64,000 nucleotides of DNA from Cryomorphaceae bacterium (GTDB lineage: Bacteria > Bacteroidota > Bacteroidia > Flavobacteriales_D > Sanyastnellaceae), in NCBI GenBank assembly GCA_016124575.1, contig WGNM01000023.1:62001-126000 (forward strand). The letters run 5' to 3'. The position numbers and the translations under genes are program-made. Below the pieces are notes generated by a model. The model was given only the letters and a program-made list of their open reading frames with translations, searched no databases and was not told the origin of the DNA. Below, one piece after another: positions 52,889 through 62,707 of the stretch; position 1 is the stretch's first letter, and each line of letters opens with the position of its first letter.

Positions 52889-54337
52889 ATGGCATACGCC
52901 GGAGATGATGAATTGCTCGAACACGTAACCGGTAAGGAATACGAGTTTGGCTTCACCACAAACATTGAATCAGATAAGGCTCCTCCAGGATTGAACGAAG
53001 ACACGATTCGGTTAATTTCTCAAAAGAAAAATGAGCCAGAATGGCTGTTGGAATGGCGTCTGGATGCTTTTCGGGTTTGGAGCGAAATGGTGGAGCCAGA
53101 ATGGGCTCATGTTCAATACCAAAAACCCGATTTTCAAGCCATCAGCTACTACGCCGCACCGAAGAAAAAGGCGCAGCTGAACAGCTTGGATGAAGTTGAC
53201 CCGGAATTGCGCCGCACCATGGAGAAGCTTGGCATATCGATGGAAGAACAGAAGCGCCTATCGGGTGTTGCAGTTGATTTTGTCCTCGATTCTGTTTCCG
53301 TTGCCACATCATTCAAAGAAAAGCTAGGAGAGTTGGGCATTATCTTTTGCTCTATGAGCGATGCGGTGCAAGAACATCCGGAGCTGGTGAAGAAATATCT
53401 TGGGTCGGTAGTTCCAAAAACCGACAATTTCTATGCTGCATTAAACAGCGCAGTATTCACCGATGGTTCTTTCTGTTACATTCCAAAAGGTGTTAGATGT
53501 CCGATGGAGCTCTCGACATACTTCAGAATCAACGAAGCAGGAACCGGACAATTCGAGCGAACGCTTGTAATCGCCGACGAGTCTAGCTACGTCAGCTACC
53601 TCGAAGGTTGCACAGCGCCTTCGCGCGACGAAAATCAATTGCACGCGGCTGTAGTAGAGCTCATTGCCCTTGACCATGCAGAGATAAAATACAGCACCGT
53701 TCAAAACTGGTATCCTGGAGATGAAAATGGAAAAGGTGGTGTGTTCAACTTTGTTACCAAACGAGGCATTTGCCATCTGAGATCGAAAATTTCATGGACC
53801 CAGGTTGAGACAGGTTCTGCGATCACTTGGAAATATCCCTCTTGTATTTTGAAAGGCGACCATTCGGTTGGCGAGTTCTACTCGGTAGCTGTTACCAACA
53901 AGCGCCAACAAGCAGATACAGGAACGAAGATGATACACATTGGTAAAAACACCAATAGCACAATCATTTCGAAAGGAATCTCATCGGGTTATAGCCAAAA
54001 CAGCTATCGCGGATTGGTACAGATTAACAAGTCGGCCAAAAACGCACGCAACTTCAGTCAGTGCGATTCGCTGCTGATGACCGATCATTGCGGTGCACAC
54101 ACCTTCCCCTACATCGAAGTGAAAAATTCTTCTGCCAAAGTTGAGCACGAAGCAACCACCTCAAAAATCGGTGAAGATCAAATTTTCTATTGTCTGCAAC
54201 GCGGAATAAACGAAGAAAAGGCCATCAGCCTGATCGTGAACGGTTATGCCAAAGATGTTTTAAATAAACTCCCAATGGAGTTCGCTGTTGAAGCCCAAAA
54301 ATTGCTCGCCATCAGTCTCGAAGGGTCTGTTGGATAA
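52889..54337 (+). CDS. sufB: Fe-S cluster assembly protein SufB
   Basis: SufB (482 residues) is the main scaffold of the SufBC2D complex, on which clusters form. The core beta-helix with [23 protein letters not shown] and the C-terminal conserved cysteine and glutamates fit the family. The [17 protein letters not shown]-like segment appears as [12 protein letters not shown]. It lies 24 bases after sufA and 25 bases before sufC. Confidence 0.97.
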   Translation: MAYAGDDELLEHVTGKEYEFGFTTNIESDKAPPGLNEDTIRLISQKKNEPEWLLEWRLDAFRVWSEMVEPEWAHVQYQKPDFQAISYYAAPKKKAQLNSLDEVDPELRRTMEKLGISMEEQKRLSGVAVDFVLDSVSVATSFKEKLGELGIIFCSMSDAVQEHPELVKKYLGSVVPKTDNFYAALNSAVFTDGSFCYIPKGVRCPMELSTYFRINEAGTGQFERTLVIADESSYVSYLEGCTAPSRDENQLHAAVVELIALDHAEIKYSTVQNWYPGDENGKGGVFNFVTKRGICHLRSKISWTQVETGSAITWKYPSCILKGDHSVGEFYSVAVTNKRQQADTGTKMIHIGKNTNSTIISKGISSGYSQNSYRGLVQINKSAKNARNFSQCDSLLMTDHCGAHTFPYIEVKNSSAKVEHEATTSKIGEDQIFYCLQRGINEEKAISLIVNGYAKDVLNKLPMEFAVEAQKLLAISLEGSVG

Positions 54338-54362
54338 GAATATTGACGATTACAAACACATT

Positions 54363-55115
54363 ATGCTTCAGATAAAAGACCTACATGCCAATATTGATGG
54401 CACTGAAATATTGAAGGGACTAAGTCTCCACATTAAACCAGGAGAGATTCATGCAATCATGGGTCCTAATGGCTCTGGTAAAAGCACCCTTGCAAGCGTT
54501 TTAGCCGGAAATGAAGACTATGAAATAACTGGAGGAAGTGTCGCCTTCGGCGATAAAGACCTGTTGGAGTTAAGCACTGAAGACCGCGCCAGGGAAGGCC
54601 TTTTCCTTGCTTTCCAATATCCGGTTGAAATTCCAGGAGTGAGCAACATCAATTTTTTGCGCACCGCAGTGAACGAAATACGCGAATACAAAGGGGAAGA
54701 ACCGATGAGCGCAGGCGACTTCCTAAAACTGGTGAAAGAGCGCAGCGCCCTCGTTGAATTGGATGGTAAATTGGCTAACCGCTCTGTGAATGAAGGTTTC
54801 TCAGGGGGTGAAAAAAAACGCAACGAAGTCTTCCAAATGGCGATGCTTGAACCCAAGTTGGCGATACTTGATGAAACCGACTCAGGATTAGACATCGACG
54901 CACTTAAAATTGTGGCTCAAGGGGTGAACGCAATGCGAAGCCCGGAACGCAGCTTTGTCGTTATCACCCACTATCAGCGTCTTTTAGACTATATCGTGCC
55001 CGACTTTGTGCACGTGCTTTACAAAGGAAAAATTGTCAAATCTGGTTCGAAAGAACTCGCACTTGAACTAGAAGCGCGAGGTTATGATTGGATCAAAGAA
55101 GAGGTTTCAGCATGA
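54363..55115 (+). CDS. sufC: Fe-S cluster assembly ATPase SufC
   Basis: SufC (250 residues) is the ABC-type ATPase that drives structural change of SufB and SufD. It has Walker A GPNGSGKST, the signature SGGEKKRNEV and Walker B LAILDETDSGLDID. I chose the ATG at 54363 (MLQIKDLHANIDG). The frame is open back into sufB, but family proteins start here. It overlaps sufD (ATGA). Confidence 0.97.
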   Translation: MLQIKDLHANIDGTEILKGLSLHIKPGEIHAIMGPNGSGKSTLASVLAGNEDYEITGGSVAFGDKDLLELSTEDRAREGLFLAFQYPVEIPGVSNINFLRTAVNEIREYKGEEPMSAGDFLKLVKERSALVELDGKLANRSVNEGFSGGEKKRNEVFQMAMLEPKLAILDETDSGLDIDALKIVAQGVNAMRSPERSFVVITHYQRLLDYIVPDFVHVLYKGKIVKSGSKELALELEARGYDWIKEEVSA

Positions 55116-56380
55116 TAACGACCGAAACAGTTAACGTGCAGGACGAAAAAAAATCAGCTTTCCTTGGCAGTCTATCATCTGCTTTTCAAGGTGTTGAATC
55201 GTATACGGCATTGCGCAAGTCTGCTTGGGACACCTTGAGCAAGTTTGCCATACCTGGCACGAAAACAGAAGCTTGGAAATATACCCGGGTGGGGAAGGTA
55301 ATCAATCAGGCGAGGAAGAAAAGCGGTGGAAATACCCAAATAAATCTTCCGGAGATAGCCATTGGTGGTCTGCGGTATGTATTCGTGGATGGAGTTTTCA
55401 GAGCCGATTTAAGTGATGAGTTGACATGGCAAGGCCTCAACATCCGCCGCACAGGCGAAAGTGCAGAAAATAATCTGTTAGGGACATTGTCGAATCACAA
55501 CGCAGATTGGTTTGAAGCCGTAAACGCAGCTTTCTTCAATGATGGGTTGGTGATTGACGTCGATAAACACACACACATTGACTGCCCAATACACCTTGTT
55601 TTCTTCGCCTCAGAAGAAAATACCGCCGCGTTTAGCAGAAATGTAATTTCTCTGCAAGAATCTTCATCCTTGCAAGTGTTTACGCATTATATCGGATCGC
55701 AGCATTCAACATTTTCGAGCGTGGTGACGGAAGCATTTGTTGCAAAAAACGCGTCACTAAAAATTGATAAGATACAGGAAGGGAATGAAGCCGCATTTCA
55801 CCATGTCGAGTGGACAAAACAAGAACGCGACAGTCGCTTTGACATCACTACTGTAACGCTGAAATCAAGTTGGGTTCGGAACGATTTGAACATTCGTGTG
55901 GCAGGAGAAAACTGTCATTCATCTCTCACCGGCGCTTACTTGCCGAGTGGTAAAGAACATGTCGACAACCACACCATGGTTGATCACATGGTTCCAAACT
56001 GCGAATCGGATGAGAAATACAAAGGCATAGTGCGCGAAAACGCTACCGCGGTTTTTAACGGTAAAGTATTCGTACGTCCTGATGCTCAAAAAACAAACGC
56101 GTTTCAGCAGAATGCCAACATCGTTTTGGATGATACAGCCACCATGTTCTCCAAACCGGAGCTGGAAATCTACGCCGACGATGTGAAATGCAGCCACGGA
56201 TCCACTACAGGCCAGTTCGATGAAGAAGCCGTTTTTTACCTCCGTGCGCGAGGTATTGGTGAAGTGATGGCCCGCAAATTATTGGTTGAAGCATTCTTGG
56301 CGGATGTAATAACCACCCTAAGTGACGAACGACTCCAATCCTACTGCACCGAAAAGATTCAACAATTGATGCACTCATGA
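55112..56380 (+). CDS. sufD: Fe-S cluster assembly protein SufD
   Basis: SufD (422 residues) pairs with SufB in the scaffold complex and helps iron entry. The C-terminal half carries GKVFVRPDAQKTNAFQQN and CSHGSTTGQFDEEAVFYLRARG, both typical of SufB/SufD. The N-terminus TKTEAWKYTRVGK is the helical region of SufD. The start ATG at 55112 overlaps the sufC stop; an ATG 24 bases upstream is less likely. The stop overlaps tlyA. Confidence 0.95.
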   Translation: MITTETVNVQDEKKSAFLGSLSSAFQGVESYTALRKSAWDTLSKFAIPGTKTEAWKYTRVGKVINQARKKSGGNTQINLPEIAIGGLRYVFVDGVFRADLSDELTWQGLNIRRTGESAENNLLGTLSNHNADWFEAVNAAFFNDGLVIDVDKHTHIDCPIHLVFFASEENTAAFSRNVISLQESSSLQVFTHYIGSQHSTFSSVVTEAFVAKNASLKIDKIQEGNEAAFHHVEWTKQERDSRFDITTVTLKSSWVRNDLNIRVAGENCHSSLTGAYLPSGKEHVDNHTMVDHMVPNCESDEKYKGIVRENATAVFNGKVFVRPDAQKTNAFQQNANIVLDDTATMFSKPELEIYADDVKCSHGSTTGQFDEEAVFYLRARGIGEVMARKLLVEAFLADVITTLSDERLQSYCTEKIQQLMHS

Positions 56381-57111
56381 ATGAACTGCACCGTCTTGAT
56401 CAATTGCTCGTCGCTAAAAAATTAGTGAATTCAAGACAGCGTGCAGAAGTATTGATACGTGAGGGAGGGGTCACGGTAGATGGTAAAGTGATCGACAAAC
56501 CCGGCAAGAAATTCGACTTAGAAGCAATGATTTCGCTTATTCGCGAGCCCATGCCCTGGGTGTCTAGAGCCGCGTTGAAATTGCTTGCAGCAGTTGATTA
56601 TTGGAAACTAGAGGACTCTATCCATTCGAAAACATGCATGGACGTAGGCGCATCTACGGGTGGCTTTACCCAGGTGTTGCTTGAAAAAGGAGCGTCGAAA
56701 GTTTTTGCATTGGATACAGGACATGGCCAATTGGTGCAAATGCTTGCGGAAGATCAACGAGTGGTAAATCTCGAAAAACACAACATTCGAAATACGCCAC
56801 TTGAAGAAATTGGTAAAGTAGATTTCATTGTGGTAGATGTATCTTTCATCAGTCTGACCCTCGTGCTTCCCGAGCTACTGAAATTCCGAAACCCGCATAC
56901 CCCTGTGCTCGCTCTTGTAAAACCGCAGTTTGAGGTTGGCCCGGCCGCACTGGGAAGAAACGGTATCGTTCAGAAAGAATCTGATCGACTAAAAGCCCTT
57001 GAGACAGTGAAGAAAACAGCATTAACGCTCGGATATACTGTTCAAGGTACTATCGATAGTCCGATAAGTGGTGGCGATGGAAACAGAGAATTTTTGATTT
57101 ATCTGACATGA
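56377..57111 (+). CDS. tlyA: TlyA family RNA 2'-O-methyltransferase
   Basis: This 244-residue protein has an N-terminal S4 domain (LDQLLVAKKLVNSRQRAEVLI). It is followed by an FtsJ-like Rossmann methyltransferase with VSRAALKLLAAVDYW and the SAM-binding CMDVGASTGGFTQVLLEKGA. Relatives methylate cytidines in rRNA and are often annotated hemolysin A. The gene overlaps sufD upstream and sufS downstream, both by ATGA, so it is embedded in the suf operon. Its link to Fe-S assembly is unclear. Confidence 0.93.
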   Translation: MNELHRLDQLLVAKKLVNSRQRAEVLIREGGVTVDGKVIDKPGKKFDLEAMISLIREPMPWVSRAALKLLAAVDYWKLEDSIHSKTCMDVGASTGGFTQVLLEKGASKVFALDTGHGQLVQMLAEDQRVVNLEKHNIRNTPLEEIGKVDFIVVDVSFISLTLVLPELLKFRNPHTPVLALVKPQFEVGPAALGRNGIVQKESDRLKALETVKKTALTLGYTVQGTIDSPISGGDGNREFLIYLT

Positions 57112-58328
57112 CAGCATACAGCATAGAACGCATTCGGGAGCAATTTCCAATTCTGAATCAACAGGTGAATAACCGGCCGCTGGTATATCTCGACAATGCC
57201 GCATCGAACCAAAAGCCCAACGCAGTTGTCGATTGCATCTCGAACTACTACACCTCATATCACGCCAACATTCACCGCGGAGCGCACCATTTGGCGCAAT
57301 TGGCAACCGAGGCATATGAAAATGCACGCACAATCATAGCGAACCACCTAAATGCCCAAAGGGAAGAAATCATCTTCACGTATGGTACCACCGATGGAAT
57401 CAATTTGGTGGCACAGACATGGGGTCGTAGGAATTTAAAAGCAGGCGATCGCATTGTTATTTCCGGACTTGAGCACCATTCGAACCTCGTTCCATGGCAG
57501 ATGGTTGCTGAGGAGAACGGCTGTATAATTGACATCATCCCCGTGCTTTCTGATGGCACACTCGACATGGTTGTTTACGATCAACTGCTAGAGAAAAAGC
57601 CGAAGCTAGTTGCCGTTAACCAGGTGTCAAATAGTTTGGGAACAGTGAACCCTATCGCTGAAATGATTTCCAAAGCTAAAAATGTTAATGCTTGTGTTTT
57701 AATTGATGGGGCACAGGCAGTGTCTCACTTTGAAATAGACGTGAAGCGCATGGACTGTGACTTCTACGTTTTTTCTGGACATAAAATTTATGGCCCAACA
57801 GGCATCGGGGTGTTGTATGGTAAAAAAGACATCCTAGAAGCCATGCCTGCATGGAGAGGGGGTGGCGAGATGATCAAAAGCGTCTCATACCAGTCTTTTT
57901 CAGTGAATGAGCTTCCATACAAATTCGAAGCCGGAACGCCGAACATCGCCGACGGTATTGCCTTGGGACAAGCCATTGAATTCGTCAATTCACTCGGATT
58001 GAATGCAATCAGAGAGCATGAAACCTTGCTTACCCAAACGGCAACACAACGTCTTTTGGAAGTGCCAGGAATGCGCTTGATTGGCACTGCTGAAGAAAAA
58101 ACATCTGTTATTTCATTTTTGATTGATGGTTTGCATCCTTACGATGTGGGTACCTTGCTTGATCAACTTGGCGTGGCTGTGCGCACCGGACATCATTGTA
58201 CCGAGCCGCTGATGCATGCACTCGGGATTCCGGGCACAATCCGCGCATCATTTGCATGTTATAACACCCTCGAAGAGGTCGACTTATTCATCGAAGCAGT
58301 CAAAAAAGCCACTCAAATGCTTTCATGA
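57108..58328 (+). CDS. sufS: Cysteine desulfurase SufS
   Basis: This PLP enzyme has 406 residues and takes sulfur from cysteine for cluster assembly. It shows VYLDNAASNQKP at the N-terminus, the PLP lysine in FSGHKIYGPTGIGVLYGK and the persulfide cysteine in RTGHHCTEPLM. The short RTGHHC loop marks the SufS (group II) class, which needs SufE. Its start overlaps tlyA. Confidence 0.97.
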   Translation: MTAYSIERIREQFPILNQQVNNRPLVYLDNAASNQKPNAVVDCISNYYTSYHANIHRGAHHLAQLATEAYENARTIIANHLNAQREEIIFTYGTTDGINLVAQTWGRRNLKAGDRIVISGLEHHSNLVPWQMVAEENGCIIDIIPVLSDGTLDMVVYDQLLEKKPKLVAVNQVSNSLGTVNPIAEMISKAKNVNACVLIDGAQAVSHFEIDVKRMDCDFYVFSGHKIYGPTGIGVLYGKKDILEAMPAWRGGGEMIKSVSYQSFSVNELPYKFEAGTPNIADGIALGQAIEFVNSLGLNAIREHETLLTQTATQRLLEVPGMRLIGTAEEKTSVISFLIDGLHPYDVGTLLDQLGVAVRTGHHCTEPLMHALGIPGTIRASFACYNTLEEVDLFIEAVKKATQMLS

Positions 58329-58367
58329 GAACAACCCAAGCTTAAGAACAGTTAAGCAACTAGCAAT

Positions 58368-58383
58368 GTCTACCTTTGTAGAC
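58368..58383 (+). promoter_or_regulatory. -7 box for sufE within a small dyad
   Basis: TACCTTTG (58371-58378) lies inside GTCTAC-cttt-GTAGAC, a perfect 6-bp dyad, 13 bases before the sufE ATG. A second promoter for sufE-dxr is likely; the dyad may be chance. Confidence 0.45.
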
Positions 58384-58396
58384 CCAAGGAATAGAA

Positions 58397-58825
58397 ATGA
58401 CTATTGAACAACGACAACAAGAGATAATAGAAGAGTTCGCACTATTTGATGACTGGATGCAGAAATACGAGCACATCATTGAATTGGGCAAGGAGCTTCC
58501 TGTTATCTCCTCAGAATTTAAAACCGATGACAACATCATCAAAGGCTGCCAGTCGCGTGTTTGGCTTCATGCAGAAATGTTAGACAGCGGCGTTGTTCAT
58601 TTTACAGCAGACAGCGATGCCATCATCACAAAAGGCATGATTGCCATGATGATCCGTGTGTTATCTGACCAAGCCCCAGAAGACATTGCTTCAGCAGATT
58701 TGCATTTTGTTAATGAAATCGGACTTCATCAACATCTTTCACCAACAAGAAGTAACGGGTTGTTATCAATGATCAAGCAAATGAAATTTTATAGTCTGGC
58801 TTTTCAAGCAAAGAACAATGGATAA
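58397..58825 (+). CDS. sufE: Sulfur acceptor protein SufE
   Basis: SufE (142 residues) accepts persulfide sulfur from SufS and passes it to SufB. The reactive cysteine is in IIKGCQSRVWLHAE near residue 50. The N-terminal FALFDDWMQKYEHIIELGK and the C-terminal SPTRSNGLLSMI are family-typical. It overlaps the DUF59 gene by 8 bases. Confidence 0.95.
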   Translation: MTIEQRQQEIIEEFALFDDWMQKYEHIIELGKELPVISSEFKTDDNIIKGCQSRVWLHAEMLDSGVVHFTADSDAIITKGMIAMMIRVLSDQAPEDIASADLHFVNEIGLHQHLSPTRSNGLLSMIKQMKFYSLAFQAKNNG

Positions 58826-59129
58826 AAGAGCCACAGAAAAACGCGTCATAGAAGTTCTCAAAACCATCTTTGACCCCGAAATTCCCGTTGATATTTACGA
58901 GCTCGGACTGATTTACGAAGTAAACGTTCAAGACGATGCCCATATTCACATCAAAATGACGCTGACATCGCCTTCTTGTCCGGTTGCTGAAACTCTTCCT
59001 GTGGAAGTCGAACAAAAGGTAGCGGGCATTGAAGGTGTAGCAGGTGCAAAAGTTGAAATTACTTTTGAGCCAACGTGGACGCAAGATATGATGAGTGAAG
59101 AAGCAAAGTTAGACCTCGGTTTTTTATAA
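58818..59129 (+). CDS. DUF59 (MIP18/PaaD-like) Fe-S assembly factor
   Basis: This protein has 103 residues. VIEVLKTIFDPEIPVDIYEL is the MIP18 opening with the DPEIP signature. MTLTSPSCPVAETLPVEVE carries the conserved TSPxCP with a cysteine. Such proteins mature Fe-S targets and are often the last gene of Bacteroidota suf clusters, where they are called SufT. It overlaps sufE and lies 6 bases before dxr. Confidence 0.93.
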   Translation: MDKRATEKRVIEVLKTIFDPEIPVDIYELGLIYEVNVQDDAHIHIKMTLTSPSCPVAETLPVEVEQKVAGIEGVAGAKVEITFEPTWTQDMMSEEAKLDLGFL

Positions 59130-59135
59130 TTCAGT

Positions 59136-60299
59136 ATGTCGACCACAGAAAGAAAAAAGCACATCGCCATACTTGGTTCAACAGGATCTATTGGCACACA
59201 AGCGCTCGAAGTTATCGAAGAGCAGCACGAAAGTTTTGTGGTTGAAGTGTTAACCGCTGGTTCGAATGCCGATTTACTCATTGAGCAAGCCTTGAAGTTT
59301 AAACCAAATACCGTCGTTATTGGTGACCAAAGCAAATTTGAAATCGTTCGCGATTGTCTTTGGGAACACGGCATAAAAACATTTGCAGGCGAGAAAGCCT
59401 TGGAGCAGGTTGTTGAAATGGCTGAAATCGACATTGTTTTAACGGCTTTGGTTGGCTTCGCCGGATTGAGACCTACCCTTGCTGCTATCAACGCAGGCAA
59501 GCACATCGCTTTAGCTAACAAAGAAACACTTGTTGTTGCTGGTGAGATTGTTACCTCGTTGGCAAAAGAGAAAGGGGTGAACATCTACCCCGTCGATTCA
59601 GAGCATTCAGCGATCTTTCAGTGTTTGGTTGGCGAATGGCACAACCCGATCGAGAAGATTGTTTTAACAGCCTCTGGCGGCCCATTTCGAGGACGAACCA
59701 AACTCGATTTGAGTGCCGTTACAAAGGCCCAAGCTTTGAAGCACCCAAATTGGAGTATGGGAGCCAAAATCACCATTGATTCAGCGAGTTTGATGAACAA
59801 AGGTTTGGAGGTGATTGAAGCGAAGTGGCTATTTGGATTGAAAAACGAACAAATCGAGGTCATTGTGCATCCGCAATCGATCATACACAGTTTGGTACAA
59901 TTCAAAGACGGGTCGATGAAGGCGCAGATGGGCTTGCCCGATATGAAGTTACCTATTCAGTATGCACTCGGCTTTCCGAAGCGGATGGAGAACAATTTTC
60001 CCCGTTTTAATTTTCACGACTATCCGCAATTGAATTTTGAGCTTGCCGACTTGAGAACGTTTAGAAACTTGCAATTCGCTTTCGACGCCCTCGAAAAAGG
60101 AGGCAATTCGCCCTGTGTGCTGAACGCAGCGAATGAAGTGGCTGTCGCCTTGTTTTTGGATGATAAAATAAGTTTCCTAGGAATGAGCGATTTGATCGAA
60201 TCGGTCATGGCGCAGGTAAAACACATAGCTAAGCCAACGTTGGAAGATCTTTTTTGGTCAGACACCGAGGCGCGGCGGATAGCGAGTACGGGGGCATAA
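59136..60299 (+). CDS. dxr: 1-deoxy-D-xylulose-5-phosphate reductoisomerase
   Basis: Dxr makes MEP from DXP in the non-mevalonate isoprenoid pathway. The 387-residue enzyme has NADPH-binding ILGSTGSIGTQALEVIEE. The catalytic loop region has ALANKETLVVAGE and PVDSEHSAIFQCL. ASGGPFRGR and SLMNKGLEVIEA complete the active site. Being next to Fe-S genes makes sense since the later enzymes IspG and IspH carry Fe-S clusters, although those are not in view. It ends at a bidirectional terminator shared with frr. Confidence 0.96.
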   Translation: MSTTERKKHIAILGSTGSIGTQALEVIEEQHESFVVEVLTAGSNADLLIEQALKFKPNTVVIGDQSKFEIVRDCLWEHGIKTFAGEKALEQVVEMAEIDIVLTALVGFAGLRPTLAAINAGKHIALANKETLVVAGEIVTSLAKEKGVNIYPVDSEHSAIFQCLVGEWHNPIEKIVLTASGGPFRGRTKLDLSAVTKAQALKHPNWSMGAKITIDSASLMNKGLEVIEAKWLFGLKNEQIEVIVHPQSIIHSLVQFKDGSMKAQMGLPDMKLPIQYALGFPKRMENNFPRFNFHDYPQLNFELADLRTFRNLQFAFDALEKGGNSPCVLNAANEVAVALFLDDKISFLGMSDLIESVMAQVKHIAKPTLEDLFWSDTEARRIASTGA

Positions 60300-60300
60300 A

Positions 60301-60324
60301 AAAGTCCGCCTTGCGACGGACTTT
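60301..60324. terminator. Bidirectional terminator between dxr and frr
   Basis: AAAGTCCG (60301-60308) pairs with CGGACTTT (60317-60324) around an 8-base loop. Poly-A before the stem serves as the U tract for the minus strand. It lies just after dxr and 20 bases past the frr end. Confidence 0.75.
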
Positions 60325-60344
60325 CACAATATCTCCAAAGACGA

Positions 60345-60908
60345 TTACACCGTCATAATCTCCGCTTCTTTTGTGTCAAGCACAGCGTCCACTTTCTTCA
60401 CGTATTGATCCGTAAGTTCTTGCACTTTTGTTTCTGCGAGTTTTGCGAAATCTTCGCTTAACCCGTCTTTTTCTGCAGACTTGATAAAGTCGTTGGCTTC
60501 TTTTCGCGCGTTGCGGATACCAACTTTTGCGTGTTCACCTTCAGACCTGGCCTTCTTTGAAAGATCTCGGCGACGCTCCTCTGTGAGTGCAGGAACGTTG
60601 ACAATAATCATTTCGCCATTGTTTTGAGGGTTCAAACCAAGGTTCGAGTTGATGATTCCTGTAGAGATTGGGTCAATCATCGCCTTTTCCCAAGGTTGAA
60701 TAGTGATTGTGCGTGGGTCTGGTGTATTCACGTTTGCGACTTGTTTCAATGGTGTCATAGTACCATAATAGTCGACCATCACTGAATCCAACATGCTTGG
60801 GTGAGCTTTTCCTGCACGAATTTTATTCAATTCGAACTCCAGGTGAGCCATGGCTTTGTTCATTTGGTCTTTCGCTTCATCGAGCGCCATTTGAATCTCT
60901 TCAGTCAT
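60345..60908 (-). CDS. frr: Ribosome recycling factor
   Basis: Frr splits ribosomes after termination together with EF-G. The 187-residue protein has the full helical arm and hinge, with HLEFELNKIRAGKAHPSMLD, VDYYGTMTPLKQVANVNTPDPR and the late TEERRRDLSKKARSEGEHAKV. It follows pyrH by 83 bases and is the last gene of the translation cluster. Confidence 0.97.
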   Translation of the reverse strand: MTEEIQMALDEAKDQMNKAMAHLEFELNKIRAGKAHPSMLDSVMVDYYGTMTPLKQVANVNTPDPRTITIQPWEKAMIDPISTGIINSNLGLNPQNNGEMIIVNVPALTEERRRDLSKKARSEGEHAKVGIRNARKEANDFIKSAEKDGLSEDFAKLAETKVQELTDQYVKKVDAVLDTKEAEIMTV

Positions 60909-60991
60909 ACCAATTGTTTCTTATGTGGCAAAAATACGCAGAACTTTGAATCTAAAGCGATGCAGAGAATTGCTAATCTTTCAATCCTTAA

Positions 60992-61702
60992 TTATTCGAA
61001 TTCTACAAGTGTCCCGAGTTCTTCACCTTGCATCAGTCGAAGCAAATTTCCAGGCGTATTGATATCGAATACGATGATTGGCAATTTGTTCTCGTTGCAA
61101 AGCGTAAAGGCAGTCATATCCATAACTTTCAACCCCTTCTTATACACTTCATCGAAGGTTACTCGGCTGTACTTGGTTGCGGTAGGGTCTTTCTCAGGAT
61201 CAGAAGTATAAATACCATCCACCCGCGTTCCTTTCAGAATTACGTCTGCTTTAATTTCGATTGCGCGCAGAGAAGCTGCTGAATCAGTTGTAAAATATGG
61301 GTTTCCAGTTCCAGCTCCAAAAATCACAACACGTCCTTTCTCAAGGTGTCTCACCGCTCGGCGGCGGATAAATGGTTCGGCTACCTGTTTCATTTCAATG
61401 GCCGATTGCAAGCGTGTTCTGACGGAGATTTTTTCCAGCGCAGCTTGCAGAGCCATCGCATTAATAACCGTAGCTAGCATTCCCATGTAGTCGCCCTGTG
61501 TGCGTTCAATACCACCTTCCTCAGCCTGTATTCCACGAAAGATATTTCCTCCGCCAATGACGATGGCAGTTTCTACACCACCATCAACAATTTCCTTTAT
61601 TTCTCGGGCATATTGCATCAATCGTTCATTATCGATGCCAAACTGCTTATCCCCCATCAACGCTTCACCGCTGAGTTTGAGTAGTATCCTTTTGTATTTC
61701 AT
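60992..61702 (-). CDS. pyrH: Uridylate kinase
   Basis: PyrH phosphorylates UMP to UDP in pyrimidine supply. The 236-residue amino-acid-kinase-fold protein has [19 protein letters not shown], the glycine loop [11 protein letters not shown] and [20 protein letters not shown]. It is separated from tsf by a terminator-containing gap of 124 bases, so expression may differ from the ribosomal genes. Confidence 0.97.
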   Translation of the reverse strand: MKYKRILLKLSGEALMGDKQFGIDNERLMQYAREIKEIVDGGVETAIVIGGGNIFRGIQAEEGGIERTQGDYMGMLATVINAMALQAALEKISVRTRLQSAIEMKQVAEPFIRRRAVRHLEKGRVVIFGAGTGNPYFTTDSAASLRAIEIKADVILKGTRVDGIYTSDPEKDPTATKYSRVTFDEVYKKGLKVMDMTAFTLCNENKLPIIVFDINTPGNLLRLMQGEELGTLVEFE

Positions 61703-61773
61703 GTATCAAAGACTGGATGCAAATATGTGAAAATAACTTGTAATTGGCTTGAGCTAATTACCGACGTTGATAT

Positions 61774-61808
61774 GTCAAAAAAAAGCCCCCTCAAAAATGA
61801 GGAGGCTT
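61774..61808 (-). terminator. Intrinsic terminator after tsf
   Basis: AAGCCCCCTC (61783-61792) with GAGGAGGCTT (61799-61808) forms a 10-position stem with one C-A mismatch and a 6-base loop. On the minus strand it is followed by a T run of 8-9. It ends the rplM-rpsI-rpsB-tsf transcript ahead of pyrH. Confidence 0.8.
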
Positions 61809-61826
61809 AAATATTTCAGTTTATGA

Positions 61827-62657
61827 CTAACCGATAGCAATTCTTCGGAACTCATTCACCGTTAGACCCTTTTCAACACTTGTTAAATACTGTTGAATAG
61901 ATAGTTTGTTGTCTTTGATGAACGCCTGTTCTAGAAGCGCCGCTTCTTTGAACCACTTGTTCACACGACCATCAGCAATTTTGTCGGCCATATCTTCTGG
62001 CTTACCTTCTTGGATAGCCAATTCGCGAGCGATTTCCTTTTCTTTCGCGACGAGGTTGGCAGGAATTTCATCAGCGCTAACAGCTACTGGAGCCATTGCC
62101 GCTACTTGCATGGCAACGTCACGAGCAACATCATCATTGGTAGCGATGTTAAAACCGACCATTGAAGCCAGTTTGTTTCCTGGGTGGTTGTATGCAACCA
62201 CTTTTCCACCAGAAACCACTTCGAAAGCTGAGAGATCGATTTTTTCGCCGATTTTCCCAATTTCTTCTGTGATTTTGTCTGCGATAGACAAATCAGAGCC
62301 AGTGAAATTCATTCCTTTAAGCGCGTCCAAACCACTTGGGTTAGCGTTAACTGCTATGTCAAGAATGGTATTAGCGAACGTTCCGAAAGATTCGTTTTTC
62401 GCTACGAAATCGGTTTCACAGTTCAAAACGATCAATGCACCGCGGGTGCCATCAGCGTTTGTTTTAGCTAGAACCAATCCTTCAGCAGCATCGCGATCAC
62501 TGCGTTTAGCTGCTACTTTTTGTCCTTTTTTGCGTAGAACTTCGATTGCTGTTTCGAAATCCCCGTTTGCTTCTTCGAGGGCTTTTTTGCAGTCCATCAT
62601 ACCGGCACCGGTAGTTTGACGCAATTTATTTACCTCTGCTGCAGAAATCTTAATCAT
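61827..62657 (-). CDS. tsf: Elongation factor Ts
   Basis: EF-Ts recycles EF-Tu from the GDP to the GTP state. The 276-residue protein begins with the UBA-like KLRQTTGAGMMDCKKALEEA-type helix (given here by pattern). It has VLNCETDFVAKNESFG, the Tu-contact motif TDFVA. The C-terminus LLEQAFIKDNKLSIQQYL is typical. It lies 50 bases after rpsB. Confidence 0.97.
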   Translation of the reverse strand: MIKISAAEVNKLRQTTGAGMMDCKKALEEANGDFETAIEVLRKKGQKVAAKRSDRDAAEGLVLAKTNADGTRGALIVLNCETDFVAKNESFGTFANTILDIAVNANPSGLDALKGMNFTGSDLSIADKITEEIGKIGEKIDLSAFEVVSGGKVVAYNHPGNKLASMVGFNIATNDDVARDVAMQVAAMAPVAVSADEIPANLVAKEKEIARELAIQEGKPEDMADKIADGRVNKWFKEAALLEQAFIKDNKLSIQQYLTSVEKGLTVNEFRRIAIG

Positions 62658-62707
62658 GATATTTCTTTTTTGAGCTAGTAGTTCGAGACGAAATAAATAG
62701 GAGAAGA

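Noticed and set aside
61906-62619. 237-residue open frame antisense to tsf
   Set aside because: It lies wholly on the opposite strand of a highly conserved gene and has the composition of a codon-bias shadow.
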